A stretch of 64,000 nt of DNA from Phaeobacter sp. 11ANDIMAR09 (lineage in GTDB: Bacteria; Pseudomonadota; Alphaproteobacteria; Rhodobacterales; Rhodobacteraceae), in NCBI RefSeq assembly GCF_001294455.1, contig NZ_LIKT01000007.1, positions 1 to 64,000 on the forward strand, read 5' to 3'. The notes under the pieces are model-generated. The model ran no database searches. It worked only from the letters and a program-made list of their open reading frames with translations, and had not been told where the DNA came from. Made by a program: the position numbers and the translations under genes. Below, in pieces: positions 36,523 to 45,555 of this stretch (within the stretch, counting starts at the first letter, position 1; each line of letters opens with the position of its first letter).

Positions 36523-39500
36523 ATGCCTGATTTCAAGAAGATCCTGATTGCAAACCGGGGCGAAATCGCCATTCGCGTCATGCGTGCTGCAAATGAAATG
36601 GGCAAACGCACGGTTGCCGTCTATGCCGAAGAGGACAAGCTGGGCCTGCACCGCTTCAAAGCCGATGAGGCTTACCGCATTGGCGAAGGCATGGGCCCGG
36701 TTGCCGCCTATCTGAGCATTGACGAGATCATTCGCGTCGCCAAAGAGTGCGGCGCCGATGCGATCCACCCCGGCTACGGCCTGCTGTCGGAGAACCCGGA
36801 TTTCGTCGATGCCTGCGCCCGCAACGGCATCACCTTTATCGGCCCCAAAGCCGAAACAATGCGTGCACTGGGCGACAAGGCCTCGGCCCGTCGCGTTGCC
36901 ATTGAAGCCGGTGTGCCGGTCATTCCCGCCACCGAGGTGCTGGGCGATGACATGAAGGCCATCGCAGAGGAAGCTACCGAAGTCGGCTATCCGCTGATGC
37001 TCAAGGCCTCCTGGGGCGGTGGCGGTCGCGGCATGCGCCCCATTCACGGCCCGGACGAGCTGGAAGAAAAAGTGCTGGAAGGTCGCCGCGAGGCCGAAGC
37101 CGCCTTTGGTAATGGCGAGGGCTATCTGGAAAAGATGATCACCCGCGCGCGTCACGTCGAGGTGCAGATCCTGGGCGACAAGCACGGCGAGATCTACCAC
37201 CTGTTTGAGCGCGACTGTTCGGTGCAACGGCGTAACCAGAAAGTGGTAGAACGCGCGCCCGCCCCCTATCTCTCTGAGGAACAGCGCGCCGAGATCTGCG
37301 AGCTGGGCCGCAAGATCTGTGCCCATGTAAATTATGAATGCGCCGGCACCGTTGAATTCCTGATGGATATGGAGAGCGGCAAGTTCTACTTCATCGAGGT
37401 GAACCCCCGCGTTCAGGTGGAACATACCGTCACCGAAGAGGTCACCGGTATCGACATCGTTCAGGCGCAGATCCTGATCGCCGAGGGCAAACCCATTGCC
37501 GAGGCCACCGGCAAGGCCGCGCAGAGCGAGATCCGCCTCAATGGGCACGCGCTGCAGACCCGGGTAACCACTGAGGATCCACTGAACAACTTCATCCCCG
37601 ATTACGGCCGTATCACCGCTTACCGTTCGGCCACAGGCATGGGCATCCGTCTGGACGGCGGCACCGCCTATGCCGGCGGGGTGATCACCCGCTATTATGA
37701 CAGCCTGCTGACCAAGGTCACCGCCTGGGCACAGACCCCAGAAAAGGCCATTGCCCGTATGGACCGCGCCCTGCGTGAATTCCGGGTCCGCGGTGTGTCC
37801 ACCAATATTGCCTTTGTTGAGAACCTGCTGAAGCACCCGACCTTCCTCGACAACAGTTATACCACCACATTCATCGACAATACGCCGGGCCTGTTCCAGT
37901 TTGCCAAACGCCAGGACCGCGGCACCAAGGTGCTGACCTATCTGGCGGATATCTCCGTGAACGGCCACCCCGAGACCGAAGGTCGGGCCGCCCCTGCGGC
38001 AGATCTGAAAGAGCCGCGTGCACCGCATGTGGACCCGGCGCCGCTGCCCTATGGTACCCGCAACCTGCTGGAGCAAAAGGGCGCCCAAGCCGTGGCCGAC
38101 TGGATGAAGGCCCAGCGGCAGTTGCTGCTGACTGATACCACCATGCGCGATGGCCACCAGTCGTTGCTGGCCACCCGGATGCGCAGCCATGACATGATTA
38201 AGGTGGCCCCTGCCTATGCACAAAACCTCAGCCAGCTGTTCTCGGTGGAATGCTGGGGCGGCGCGACCTTTGATGTGGCCTATCGCTTCCTGCAGGAATG
38301 CCCCTGGCAGCGCCTGCGCGATCTGCGCGAAGCCATGCCCAATGTGATGACCCAAATGTTGCTGCGCGCTTCCAATGGCGTGGGCTATACCAACTACCCC
38401 GACAACGTGGTGCAGGAGTTTGTCCGCCAGGCGGCGGAGACCGGCGTTGATGTGTTCCGGGTGTTTGACAGCCTCAACTGGGTGGAAAACATGCGCGTCG
38501 CCATGGATGCGGTGGTCGAGAGCGGCAAGCTCTGCGAAGGCACCATCTGCTACACCGGCGATATCCTCGACCCCAACCGGGCCAAATATGACCTGAAATA
38601 CTATGTCGGCATGGCCAAGGAGCTGGAGGCCGCAGGCGCCCATGTTCTGGGTCTGAAAGACATGGCCGGCCTGCTGAAGCCCGCCGCCGCCCGGCAGCTG
38701 GTCAAAGCGTTGAAATCCGAAGTTGGCCTGCCGGTCCACTTCCATACCCATGACACCTCGGGCATTGCCGGGGCCACCATCCTGGCGGCCGCAGATGCCG
38801 GCGTCGATGCGGTGGATGTTGCTATGGACGCCTTCTCCGGCGGCACCTCGCAACCCTGCTTTGGCTCCATCGTCGAAGGGCTGCGCAACACCGACCGTGA
38901 CACCGGGCTGGATATCGCCGCAATCCGCGAAATCTCAGACTACTGGGAGCAGGTCCGCGCACAATATGCCGCCTTTGAAAGCGGCCTCGCCGCCCCTGCC
39001 TCGGAGGTTTATCTGCACGAAATGCCCGGTGGCCAGTTCACCAACCTCAAAGCGCAGGCTCGCAGCCTTGGTTTGGAAGAGCGCTGGCATGAGGTCGCCC
39101 AGACCTATGCCGATGTGAACCAGATGTTTGGCGATATCGTCAAGGTGACCCCCTCCTCCAAAGTGGTGGGCGACATGGCGCTGATGATGGTCTCTCAGAA
39201 CCTCAGCCGCGCCGAGGTCGAAAGCCCCGACACCGAGGTCTCCTTCCCTGACAGCGTCGTCGACATGATGCGCGGCAACCTGGGCCAGCCTCCGGGCGGC
39301 TTCCCCGAAGGGATCACCGCCAAGGTGCTCAAAGGCGACGCCCCCAATCTGGCCCGTCCCGGCGCCCATCTGGAGCCGGTGGATCTGGAAGCCACCCGCA
39401 CCGAGCTCAGCCAGCAGCTGGAAGGCAAAGTGGTGGATGACGAAGATCTCAACGGCTATCTGATGTATCCCAAGGTCTTCCTCGACTACATGGGGCGTCA

Positions 39501-39984
39501 CCGCCAATACGGTCCGGTGCGTACCCTGCCCACCCGCGCCTTCTTCTACGGCATGGAGCCCGGCGAAGAGATCACCGCCGAGATTGACCCCGGCAAGACG
39601 CTGGAGATCCGCCTGCAAGCCATTGGCGAAACCGACGAGACTGGCGAAGTCAAAGTCTTCTTTGAACTCAACGGCCAGCCCCGCGTCATCCGAGTGCCAA
39701 ACCGTCTGGTCAAGGCCAGCACCGACAGCCGTCCCAAAGCCGAAGCAGGCAATGCCGATCACATCGGCGCACCAATGCCCGGTGTTGTGGCCAGTGTTGC
39801 GGTACAGGTCGGCCAAGAGGTGCACGAGGGCGATATGCTGCTGACCATTGAGGCAATGAAGATGGAAACAGGTCTACACGCCGAACGCTCAGCCCGTATC
39901 AAGGCCCTGCATGTCTCGGCGGGCACTCAGATCGATGCCAAAGACCTGCTGATTGAGCTGGAAGAGCTAGGCACAGAAGACTAA
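36523..39984 (+). CDS. pyc: Pyruvate carboxylase
   Basis: A 1153-residue single-chain pyruvate carboxylase that makes oxaloacetate from pyruvate, bicarbonate and ATP, an anaplerotic enzyme. Domains in order are biotin carboxylase (residues 1-450, with ILIANRGEIAIRVMRAA and the ATP loop WGGGGRGMR), carboxyltransferase (from about 530, LLLTDTTMRDGHQSLLATRM) and a C-terminal biotinyl domain with the carrier lysine in EAMKMET (Lys 1113). The length matches the alpha4 type. The ATG at 36523 has CCGAGGAGCGACA just upstream. Confidence 0.97.
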   Translation: MPDFKKILIANRGEIAIRVMRAANEMGKRTVAVYAEEDKLGLHRFKADEAYRIGEGMGPVAAYLSIDEIIRVAKECGADAIHPGYGLLSENPDFVDACARNGITFIGPKAETMRALGDKASARRVAIEAGVPVIPATEVLGDDMKAIAEEATEVGYPLMLKASWGGGGRGMRPIHGPDELEEKVLEGRREAEAAFGNGEGYLEKMITRARHVEVQILGDKHGEIYHLFERDCSVQRRNQKVVERAPAPYLSEEQRAEICELGRKICAHVNYECAGTVEFLMDMESGKFYFIEVNPRVQVEHTVTEEVTGIDIVQAQILIAEGKPIAEATGKAAQSEIRLNGHALQTRVTTEDPLNNFIPDYGRITAYRSATGMGIRLDGGTAYAGGVITRYYDSLLTKVTAWAQTPEKAIARMDRALREFRVRGVSTNIAFVENLLKHPTFLDNSYTTTFIDNTPGLFQFAKRQDRGTKVLTYLADISVNGHPETEGRAAPAADLKEPRAPHVDPAPLPYGTRNLLEQKGAQAVADWMKAQRQLLLTDTTMRDGHQSLLATRMRSHDMIKVAPAYAQNLSQLFSVECWGGATFDVAYRFLQECPWQRLRDLREAMPNVMTQMLLRASNGVGYTNYPDNVVQEFVRQAAETGVDVFRVFDSLNWVENMRVAMDAVVESGKLCEGTICYTGDILDPNRAKYDLKYYVGMAKELEAAGAHVLGLKDMAGLLKPAAARQLVKALKSEVGLPVHFHTHDTSGIAGATILAAADAGVDAVDVAMDAFSGGTSQPCFGSIVEGLRNTDRDTGLDIAAIREISDYWEQVRAQYAAFESGLAAPASEVYLHEMPGGQFTNLKAQARSLGLEERWHEVAQTYADVNQMFGDIVKVTPSSKVVGDMALMMVSQNLSRAEVESPDTEVSFPDSVVDMMRGNLGQPPGGFPEGITAKVLKGDAPNLARPGAHLEPVDLEATRTELSQQLEGKVVDDEDLNGYLMYPKVFLDYMGRHRQYGPVRTLPTRAFFYGMEPGEEITAEIDPGKTLEIRLQAIGETDETGEVKVFFELNGQPRVIRVPNRLVKASTDSRPKAEAGNADHIGAPMPGVVASVAVQVGQEVHEGDMLLTIEAMKMETGLHAERSARIKALHVSAGTQIDAKDLLIELEELGTED

Positions 39985-40034
39985 CCGGGCCAAGCTTTTC
40001 GGCTCTCTGCGCTAGAATAGCTCAAAACCAAAAG

Positions 40035-40067
40035 AGCCCCGAAGGAATATTCCTTCGGGGCTTTTCT
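40035..40067 (+). terminator. Rho-independent terminator of pyc
   Basis: An 11-bp perfect stem (AGCCCCGAAGG with CCTTCGGGGCT, loop AATATT) is followed by TTTTCTT, about 50 bp after the pyc stop codon. Confidence 0.9.
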
Positions 40068-40171
40068 TCATCGTGCGAGCCCTGCCCCCAACCTCAGCGG
40101 CAGCCTTTGAGGCCACTCAAGTCGGTACACAAAGGCCTGTTCATTCATCCTGCGCTATCTTTCGGCCTCTG

Positions 40172-40516
40172 TCAGGCATCGCGCCAGACGGGCCTGTGAG
40201 GGCTGTCGCATTCAAGCACATAGAAACTAGGGGCAAGATATCTATGCTCCCCCGCCGCCGTCATGCCCCAGCGGGAGTGCTGCCAACGCAATGCCATAAC
40301 GGCCCAGGCTTCTACCGGAGTGACGACAAGCTGCCCGCCCAAATCGCATTGCGCCTGTAGCGCCTGCTCTTGAAGAGGGGGCACTGACAGGGCCTGACCA
40401 GAGGCTTCAATTCCGTCATCGGTTGAGTCTATGCGGGTGCCAGCCTGCACCACCAACCCCGACACAACTGCCAAGGACAAGGCCGTAAGCCGCATCGTTT
40501 CTTTGAACTTTCCCAC
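40172..40516 (-). CDS. Hypothetical secreted small protein
   Basis: A 114-residue protein I do not recognise. The N-terminus (MRLTALSLAVVSGLVVQAG after a short basic lead) looks like a signal peptide, so it is probably periplasmic. The mature part is polar with two cysteines (AQCDLGGQ and LECDSP) that could form a disulfide. I chose the GTG at 40516 because GGGAGAG precedes it by about five bases; an ATG at 40495 is the alternative. No neighbour suggests a function. Confidence 0.5.
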   Translation of the reverse strand: MGKFKETMRLTALSLAVVSGLVVQAGTRIDSTDDGIEASGQALSVPPLQEQALQAQCDLGGQLVVTPVEAWAVMALRWQHSRWGMTAAGEHRYLAPSFYVLECDSPHRPVWRDA

Positions 40517-40748
40517 GGCGCTCTCCCTTACTTTTACGCTGCTGTATTACCCAACGTTCATGGCACCGCTTTCCGTCGCAGGAGACGCAAAAAATTACCC
40601 TGTCCCTTTTTCCCAAGGACCCGCAGCAGCAAGACCCTGGGAAAAATCCTAGGTCAGAAATGCCTCCCAATCAGAATTACAAAATCTGCGCATTTTTCTC
40701 TTGTGCCTGTGGCTCAACCCCACTAGAAGCCCCCTCACCAAATGGTGC

Positions 40749-40823
40749 GCGGGCGTAGCTCAGGGGTAGAGCATAACCTTGCCAAGGTTAGGGTCGGGCG
40801 TTCGAATCGCCTCGCCCGCTCCA
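40749..40823 (+). tRNA. tRNA-Gly(GCC), copy 1
   Basis: A complete tRNA with acceptor GCGGGCG / CGCCCGC, D-loop AGCTCAGGGGTAGAGC, anticodon loop CTTGCCAAG (anticodon GCC), T-arm GGGCGTTCGAATCGCC region and encoded CCA. Identical copies are at 43128 and 43381. Confidence 0.97.
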
Positions 40824-40838
40824 TTTTGGATTTCGAAC

Positions 40839-40866
40839 AGGCCACTCCTTCTGGGGTGGCCTTTCG
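40839..40866 (+). terminator. Terminator after tRNA-Gly copy 1
   Basis: AGGCCACTCC-TTCT-GGGGTGGCCT forms a near-perfect stem followed by TTCG, right after the tRNA. The T-tract is short. Confidence 0.55.
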
Positions 40867-40966
40867 CGTTCCAATGGGTGACTCTAACGCAGCCTTGCGT
40901 GGAATCAGCTTTGCGCATAGGAACAGATCCAGAACACCAAAACAAGAAACAGGCAGGCGGCACGAC

Positions 40967-41926
40967 ATGCTCACATCCGTGGAACTTTGCGCAGGGGCTG
41001 GCGGTCAGGCGCTGGGACTGGAACGCGCCGGCTTTGATCACACCGCATTGGTCGAGATCGACAAGCACTGCTGTGCCACCCTGCGCCACAACCGCCCCAA
41101 CTGGAACGTGCTCGAAGAGGACCTGCGCCTGTTCAAAGACGACGCCAGCGCCTACAAAGGCATTGATCTACTGGCTGGCGGCCTGCCCTGCCCGCCCTTT
41201 TCCGTCGCGGGCAAACAGCTGGGCGAAAAGGATGAGCGCAATCTCTTCGACGATGCCATTCATATCGTCGATTCGACCCGTCCCCGTGCGGTCATGATCG
41301 AAAACGTGCGCGGCTTTCTGGATGCCGCCTTTCATGACTACCGCGAAAAGCTGAAAAAGCAGCTCTCCAAACTCGGCTATGAAACCGATTGGCGCCTGCT
41401 CAATGCCTCTGACTACGGCGTGCCGCAGCTGCGCCCGCGGGTGGCAATTGTGGCGCTGCGCAAGGAATACTCAGACCAGTTCAACTGGCCGGAACCACTG
41501 CCACACAATCCGCCCACCGTGGGCGAAACCCTGTTGGACCTGATGAAGGCCCGCGGCTGGCGCGGTGCCGACGACTGGGCCGCCCAGGCGGATGAGATTG
41601 CCCCGACAATCGTCGGGGGCTCCAAAAAACACGGCGGGCCGGACTTGGGCCCAACACGGGCCCGGCGCGCCTGGGCCTCTCTGGGAGTTGAGGGACGCAC
41701 CATCGCCTATGAGGCACCAGACCCTTTCCACAACGATATGCCCCGCCTTACCGTGCGCATGGTGGCCCGCATCCAGGGCTTCCCGGATGCCTGGCATTTC
41801 ACCGGCGCCAAGACCAATGCCTATCGCCAGGTTGGCAATGCCTTCCCGCCCCCCGTAGCCGAGGCCGTGGCCCGCCAGCTGCGCGAGGCCATCGCCCGCC
41901 CTGCCCTGCGTGTGGTCTCGAAATAG
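40967..41926 (+). CDS. DNA (cytosine-5) methyltransferase of a type II restriction-modification system
   Basis: A 319-residue C5-cytosine methyltransferase. Conserved motifs are I (ELCAGAGGQALGLERAGF), IV with the catalytic cysteine (GGLPCPPFSV, Cys 75), VI (IENVRGF), VIII (QLRPRV) and X (QVGNAFPPPVAEAVA). The open frame extends back through the tRNA, but the protein must start at the ATG at 40967, where motif I begins at residue 6. It is followed after 105 bases by a NaeI-like endonuclease gene, so it most likely protects the host from that enzyme. The target sequence is set by the variable region between motifs VIII and IX and cannot be read directly. Confidence 0.92.
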   Translation: MLTSVELCAGAGGQALGLERAGFDHTALVEIDKHCCATLRHNRPNWNVLEEDLRLFKDDASAYKGIDLLAGGLPCPPFSVAGKQLGEKDERNLFDDAIHIVDSTRPRAVMIENVRGFLDAAFHDYREKLKKQLSKLGYETDWRLLNASDYGVPQLRPRVAIVALRKEYSDQFNWPEPLPHNPPTVGETLLDLMKARGWRGADDWAAQADEIAPTIVGGSKKHGGPDLGPTRARRAWASLGVEGRTIAYEAPDPFHNDMPRLTVRMVARIQGFPDAWHFTGAKTNAYRQVGNAFPPPVAEAVARQLREAIARPALRVVSK

Positions 41927-41972
41927 CCACAGCCACAACAGGACGCCTCCGATCCAAAAGCGCCTGTCCTTT

Positions 41973-42000
41973 CCCTTTCACCTTTCTATAAATATTCAAA
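41973..42000. repeat. 28-base intergenic repeat, copy 1
   Basis: A 28-base stretch starting CCCTTTCACCTTTCTA and ending AAATATTCAAA recurs at 48256-48283 with one mismatch. This copy lies between the methyltransferase and endonuclease genes. Confidence 0.7.
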
Positions 42001-42031
42001 TTCACCGATTTCGGCCCAGACCGAGGTAGAT

Positions 42032-42931
42032 ATGAAACGCAGCCTGCCGCCCAGTCTCATTGCCCCGGGTCACCCGGATTTCGACGCTCTGACCGCGCTG
42101 GCAACAGAGATCACTGCCCGCGCTGGTGGGACGCTGGAGCTGCAGCAGAGCTTCCCGGCCATGCTGCGCGCCTGCATTGATGATGTCATCATGACGCCCA
42201 AAACCGGACGGCGTGCCTATGAAGAGCTGGAAAAAACCGAAAAGACCTATATCGGCACCCGCGTCGAGATCGAGCTGCGCGCCCTGTTGCGCCTGCCTCG
42301 GGGACGGCTTGACACCGAAATCCTGGGGCGGGACATGGATATCAAAAACACCATGGGCAGCAATTGGATGATTCCAACCGAAGCCCTGGGCCAGCCTTGC
42401 CTGCTGGTGGCTGCCGATGAGGCCCGCGCGCGCTGCTATCTCGGGCTGATTATCGCCCACCCCGATTACCTGACCAAAGGCAAAAACAAGGATGGCAAAG
42501 CATCAATCTCGGCGGCAGGCTTTGCCAATATCCTCTGGCTGATCTGCGATCAGGCCTACCCTGCCAATTTCTGGCGTCGACAACCTGCCGAGATCGTCAC
42601 CGAGATCTTTGCCCAGCCCACCGGCAATGCCCGCATGGCCTGCCTGTTTCGCCTTATCCAAAATCAGCCCATCGCCCGCGATGTGGTCGAAGCCGTAGCC
42701 CAGCAAAAGGACTTCATGCGCCGCATCCGCTCGGACAAGGGCCGTGGCACCCGGGACCTGCTGGAACAAGAGGGCATCCTGCTGCTCTCGGGCCAATACG
42801 ACAGCCAGCTGATCAAGGCGCTGGAGTTGCCCCATTGCAGCGGCGCAGAATTCATCTCCTCAACGCCCCAAGGCAAGCGACACCAGGGCCTGGCTGCGCA
42901 GGCCGGGTTCAACCTGCCCCAGGGTCTCTAA
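42032..42931 (+). CDS. NaeI-family type II restriction endonuclease
   Basis: A 299-residue protein resembling the NaeI restriction endonuclease. Family landmarks are YEELEKTEKTYIGTRVE, DMDIKNTMGSNWMIPTEA, PCLLVAADEARARCYLGLI and KASISAAGFANILWL. Acidic and basic residues fit the NaeI active site: D94, D103 and K105 have the same spacing as D86, D95 and K97 of NaeI, with E79 or E81 as the first acid. NaeI cuts GCCGGC and its partner is a C5 methyltransferase, as here. Specificity in this organism is inferred only. The C-terminal part would correspond to the CAP-like DNA-binding domain. Confidence 0.8.
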   Translation: MKRSLPPSLIAPGHPDFDALTALATEITARAGGTLELQQSFPAMLRACIDDVIMTPKTGRRAYEELEKTEKTYIGTRVEIELRALLRLPRGRLDTEILGRDMDIKNTMGSNWMIPTEALGQPCLLVAADEARARCYLGLIIAHPDYLTKGKNKDGKASISAAGFANILWLICDQAYPANFWRRQPAEIVTEIFAQPTGNARMACLFRLIQNQPIARDVVEAVAQQKDFMRRIRSDKGRGTRDLLEQEGILLLSGQYDSQLIKALELPHCSGAEFISSTPQGKRHQGLAAQAGFNLPQGL

Positions 42932-43127
42932 ACTAGCGGCCACGTCCAAGCCCTCTGACCAAGCTGCCTTTAGCGCCCGCAAAGAACCGCCCCTGCACCA
43001 CGGACAAGAGATGCCCCGCCCTGCCCCTGCACCGATTTGGGGGAATGCAGAATTCTTACGCCCCAAGTCACTTTCCCTCTTGCGGCCTCGCTGGGGATTG
43101 CCTAAACACCGCTTCACCAAATGTAGC

Positions 43128-43202
43128 GCGGGCGTAGCTCAGGGGTAGAGCATAACCTTGCCAAGGTTAGGGTCGGGCGTTCGAATCGCCTCGCCCGCTC
43201 CA
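43128..43202 (+). tRNA. tRNA-Gly(GCC), copy 2
   Basis: Identical in sequence to copy 1 over all 75 bases including CCA. It lies in the first unit of a 253-bp tandem duplication. Confidence 0.97.
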
Positions 43203-43215
43203 TTTGGACCAAACA

Positions 43216-43252
43216 GGCCGCCAGATGCATATCGCATCGGCGGCCTTTTGTT
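43216..43252 (+). terminator. Terminator after tRNA-Gly copy 2
   Basis: GGCCGCC-A-GATGC pairs with GCATC-G-GCGGCC and is followed by TTTTGTTT. Confidence 0.85.
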
Positions 43253-43380
43253 TGCCTCGCACCCCCTTCTGCGCTGCAATCAGCTTGCGTCACCGCGGTG
43301 CAAAAAACTCTCCCTCCCCGTCACTTTCCCTCTTGCGGCCCCTCCCGGCTTTGCCTAAACACCGCTTCACCAAATGTAGC

Positions 43381-43455
43381 GCGGGCGTAGCTCAGGGGTA
43401 GAGCATAACCTTGCCAAGGTTAGGGTCGGGCGTTCGAATCGCCTCGCCCGCTCCA
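43381..43455 (+). tRNA. tRNA-Gly(GCC), copy 3
   Basis: Identical to copies 1 and 2, in the second unit of the tandem duplication. Confidence 0.97.
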
Positions 43456-43468
43456 TTTGGACCAAACA

Positions 43469-43507
43469 GGCCGCCTGATGCGTCTCGCATCGGCGGCCTT
43501 TTTGTTT
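43469..43507 (+). terminator. Terminator after tRNA-Gly copy 3
   Basis: The same stem as after copy 2 with an altered loop (GGCCGCC-T-GATGC / GCATC-G-GCGGCC), followed by TTTTTG. The stem is kept while the loop differs. Confidence 0.85.
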
Positions 43508-43702
43508 GCTACCTGTCCTGGTGTTTTTCGACCAAAACAATCCAGTGCTCCTGCCTCGGGGAAATTTTGATCAAATTCCTTTGACCTCTCCAGTAAAACA
43601 AGACAAAGCTAGCCGCAACAGCGTGGCACCCCAGCGCCTCGCCTCTTCACATTACCTTCGCCCATGTCCCGAAAACATGCGCCCAACCAGAGGAATTCCA
43701 CA

Positions 43703-45055
43703 ATGGCTCCAGTCGTTTACCCTACCACAAACCTCACCGCGACCGAACAGATGTGCCTGGAACGTGGCGAGGGAATCTATGTCTTTGATAGCGAAGGTAA
43801 CAAATACATCGAAGGCCTGGCTGGGCTGTGGTGCACCTCGTTGGGCTACAACAACACAGAGGTGGTCGAGGCCATCACCGAGCAGTTGAACAAACTGCCC
43901 TTCAGCCACACCTTTGGCGGCAAGACCCATCAGCCGATCATCGACCTGGCGGAAAAGCTAAAGGCCATGGTGCCGGTAGAAGACGCCTATATCTTCTTTG
44001 GCAATTCCGGCTCGGATGCCAATGACAGCCACTACAAGATGCTGCGCTACTATTTCAACGCCATCGGCAAACCGGAAAAGCGCAAGATCATCACCCGTGA
44101 GCGCGGCTATCACGGTGTCACCGTCGCCGCCGGCTCGCTGACCTCGCTGCCCGCCAACCTGGCGCATTTTGATGCCCCTGTTGAGGCCCTGAGCATCCTG
44201 CGCACCGATGCCCCGCATTACTACACCGGCCGCAAGGGCAACGAGACCGAAGCGCAGTTTGTCGACCGCATCCTGAAAAACCTCGAAGATCAGATCCTGG
44301 CGGAAGACCCCGACACCATCGCCGCCATGGTGATGGAGCCGATCACTGGCGCCTCGGGTGTGATCGTGCCGCCAGAAGGCTACTACGAGAAGCTCCAGGC
44401 CCTGCTGCGCAAACATGGTATTCTGGTCTGGGCGGACGAGGTGATCACCGGATTTGGCCGCACCGGCGCCGATTTTGGCTGCACCACCATGGGCATCAAG
44501 CCCGATCTGATGACCTTTGCCAAACAGCTGTCGTCGGCCTACTTTCCGATCTCGGCCAGCATCATTCCCGGCTGGATGTACAAGGAAATGATCGCTCCCT
44601 CAAATGAGGTTGGCGTTTTTGGCCATGGCTACACATATTCCGGCCACCCCGCCGCCTGTGCCGCCGCGCTAAAAACGCTCGAGATCTACGAGCGCGACAA
44701 TCTGTTTGAGCACGCAGCCGAAGTGGGTGACTACATGCAGGCCCAGCTGCGCGAGATCTTTACAGATCACCCGCTGGTGGGCGAGGTACGCGGCAAGGGC
44801 CTGATCGCAGCGCTGGAACTGGTGTCGAACAAAACCACAGGTGCCACAATTGCCGGCGGCAAGGGCGGTGCCACCGCGGTCAAGGCTTGCCAGGACAATG
44901 GCGTGATCCTGCGCGCAGTGGCGGGCAATGCCCTGGCCTTCTGCCCACCGCTGATCATCACCAAGCCCGAGATTGACGACATGCTGGCCCGCGTCAAAAC
45001 TGCACTGAACAGCAGCTACGAGAGCCTCAAGGCCGATGGGCTGGTTGAGGGCTGA
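43703..45055 (+). CDS. Class III (omega) aminotransferase
   Basis: A 450-residue PLP-dependent aminotransferase of fold type I, class III. It shows GLAGLWCTSLGYNN near the N-terminus, FFGNSGSDANDSHYKML, RGYHGVTVAAGSLTSLP, the PLP-phosphate aspartate in VWADEVITGFGRTG and the Schiff-base lysine in DLMTFAKQLSSAYFPISAS. Related Roseobacter enzymes use pyruvate as acceptor and amines, beta-alanine or taurine as donors; the substrate here is not determined. The ATG at 43703 has AGAGGAA upstream. A terminator follows. Confidence 0.9.
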   Translation: MAPVVYPTTNLTATEQMCLERGEGIYVFDSEGNKYIEGLAGLWCTSLGYNNTEVVEAITEQLNKLPFSHTFGGKTHQPIIDLAEKLKAMVPVEDAYIFFGNSGSDANDSHYKMLRYYFNAIGKPEKRKIITRERGYHGVTVAAGSLTSLPANLAHFDAPVEALSILRTDAPHYYTGRKGNETEAQFVDRILKNLEDQILAEDPDTIAAMVMEPITGASGVIVPPEGYYEKLQALLRKHGILVWADEVITGFGRTGADFGCTTMGIKPDLMTFAKQLSSAYFPISASIIPGWMYKEMIAPSNEVGVFGHGYTYSGHPAACAAALKTLEIYERDNLFEHAAEVGDYMQAQLREIFTDHPLVGEVRGKGLIAALELVSNKTTGATIAGGKGGATAVKACQDNGVILRAVAGNALAFCPPLIITKPEIDDMLARVKTALNSSYESLKADGLVEG

Positions 45056-45074
45056 TCCTGCATCGGTTCAAACA

Positions 45075-45108
45075 AAAACGCCCCGGATAACTTCCGGGGC
45101 GTTTTTTG
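45075..45108. terminator. Bidirectional terminator between the aminotransferase and Lrp-like genes
   Basis: AACGCCCCGG-ATAACTT-CCGGGGCGTT is a perfect stem with TTTTTTG on the plus side and a T run on the minus side, so it can end both convergent transcripts. Confidence 0.9.
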
Positions 45109-45135
45109 TTGCATGCTGATGTTAGCAATTTTGGC

Positions 45136-45375
45136 TCAGAAGACCTTGAAGGTCATGGTGGTGAGCGAGCGCTCAATATTGGGGATCACCAAGAGGTGCT
45201 CGTTGATGTATTTGCCCACATCCGCATCCGAGGGGATATAGAGCTTCATCAGGAGGTCATATTCACCGCTGGTGGAATAGAGCTCTGAGTGAATTTCGCG
45301 CAGGGCAATTTCCTCGGCCACGGAATAGGTGGTGCCGGGTTTGCAGCGGATCTGGATGAATACGCAGGTCGACAT
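45136..45375 (-). CDS. Stand-alone Lrp/AsnC ligand-binding (RAM) domain protein
   Basis: A 79-residue protein equal to the C-terminal effector domain of Lrp/AsnC regulators, without the DNA-binding part: CVFIQIRCKPGTTYSVAEEI, ELYSTSGEYDLLMKLYIPSD and NIERSLTTMTFKVF. Such proteins bind small molecules such as amino acids or associate with full-length Lrp proteins. It is convergent with the aminotransferase. Confidence 0.85.
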   Translation of the reverse strand: MSTCVFIQIRCKPGTTYSVAEEIALREIHSELYSTSGEYDLLMKLYIPSDADVGKYINEHLLVIPNIERSLTTMTFKVF

Positions 45376-45555
45376 GGGGCGTCCCTCTGGTCTTTTGGGT
45401 CAAGTGATTTGCCGCCCAAGCTGGCATGCAGAGCCGCCGGGCGCAATGGTCGCAGCTCATCCGGGCAACAGAGAATGGCGATTGCCCCGCTAGGGCCTTG
45501 AGCCAGCCCCCCTCCCCACCCTATAAGTGGCGCGCAGATAGCAAGGAATTCCCAT

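Larger units (their letters stand above)
43067..43505 (+). repeat. Tandem duplication of a tRNA-Gly unit (offset 253 bp)
   Basis: The unit 43067-43252 recurs at 43320-43505 with an exact offset of 253 bases. Each copy contains the leader GTCACTTTCCCTCTTGCGG, the conserved TCACCAAATG just before the tRNA, the tRNA-Gly and its terminator. A more diverged third unit is at 40737-40866. Confidence 0.9.

Noticed and set aside
36505-38853. A 782-codon minus-strand frame opposite pyc
   Set aside because: Antisense shadow of pyruvate carboxylase, histidine- and glycine-rich, without recognisable domains.
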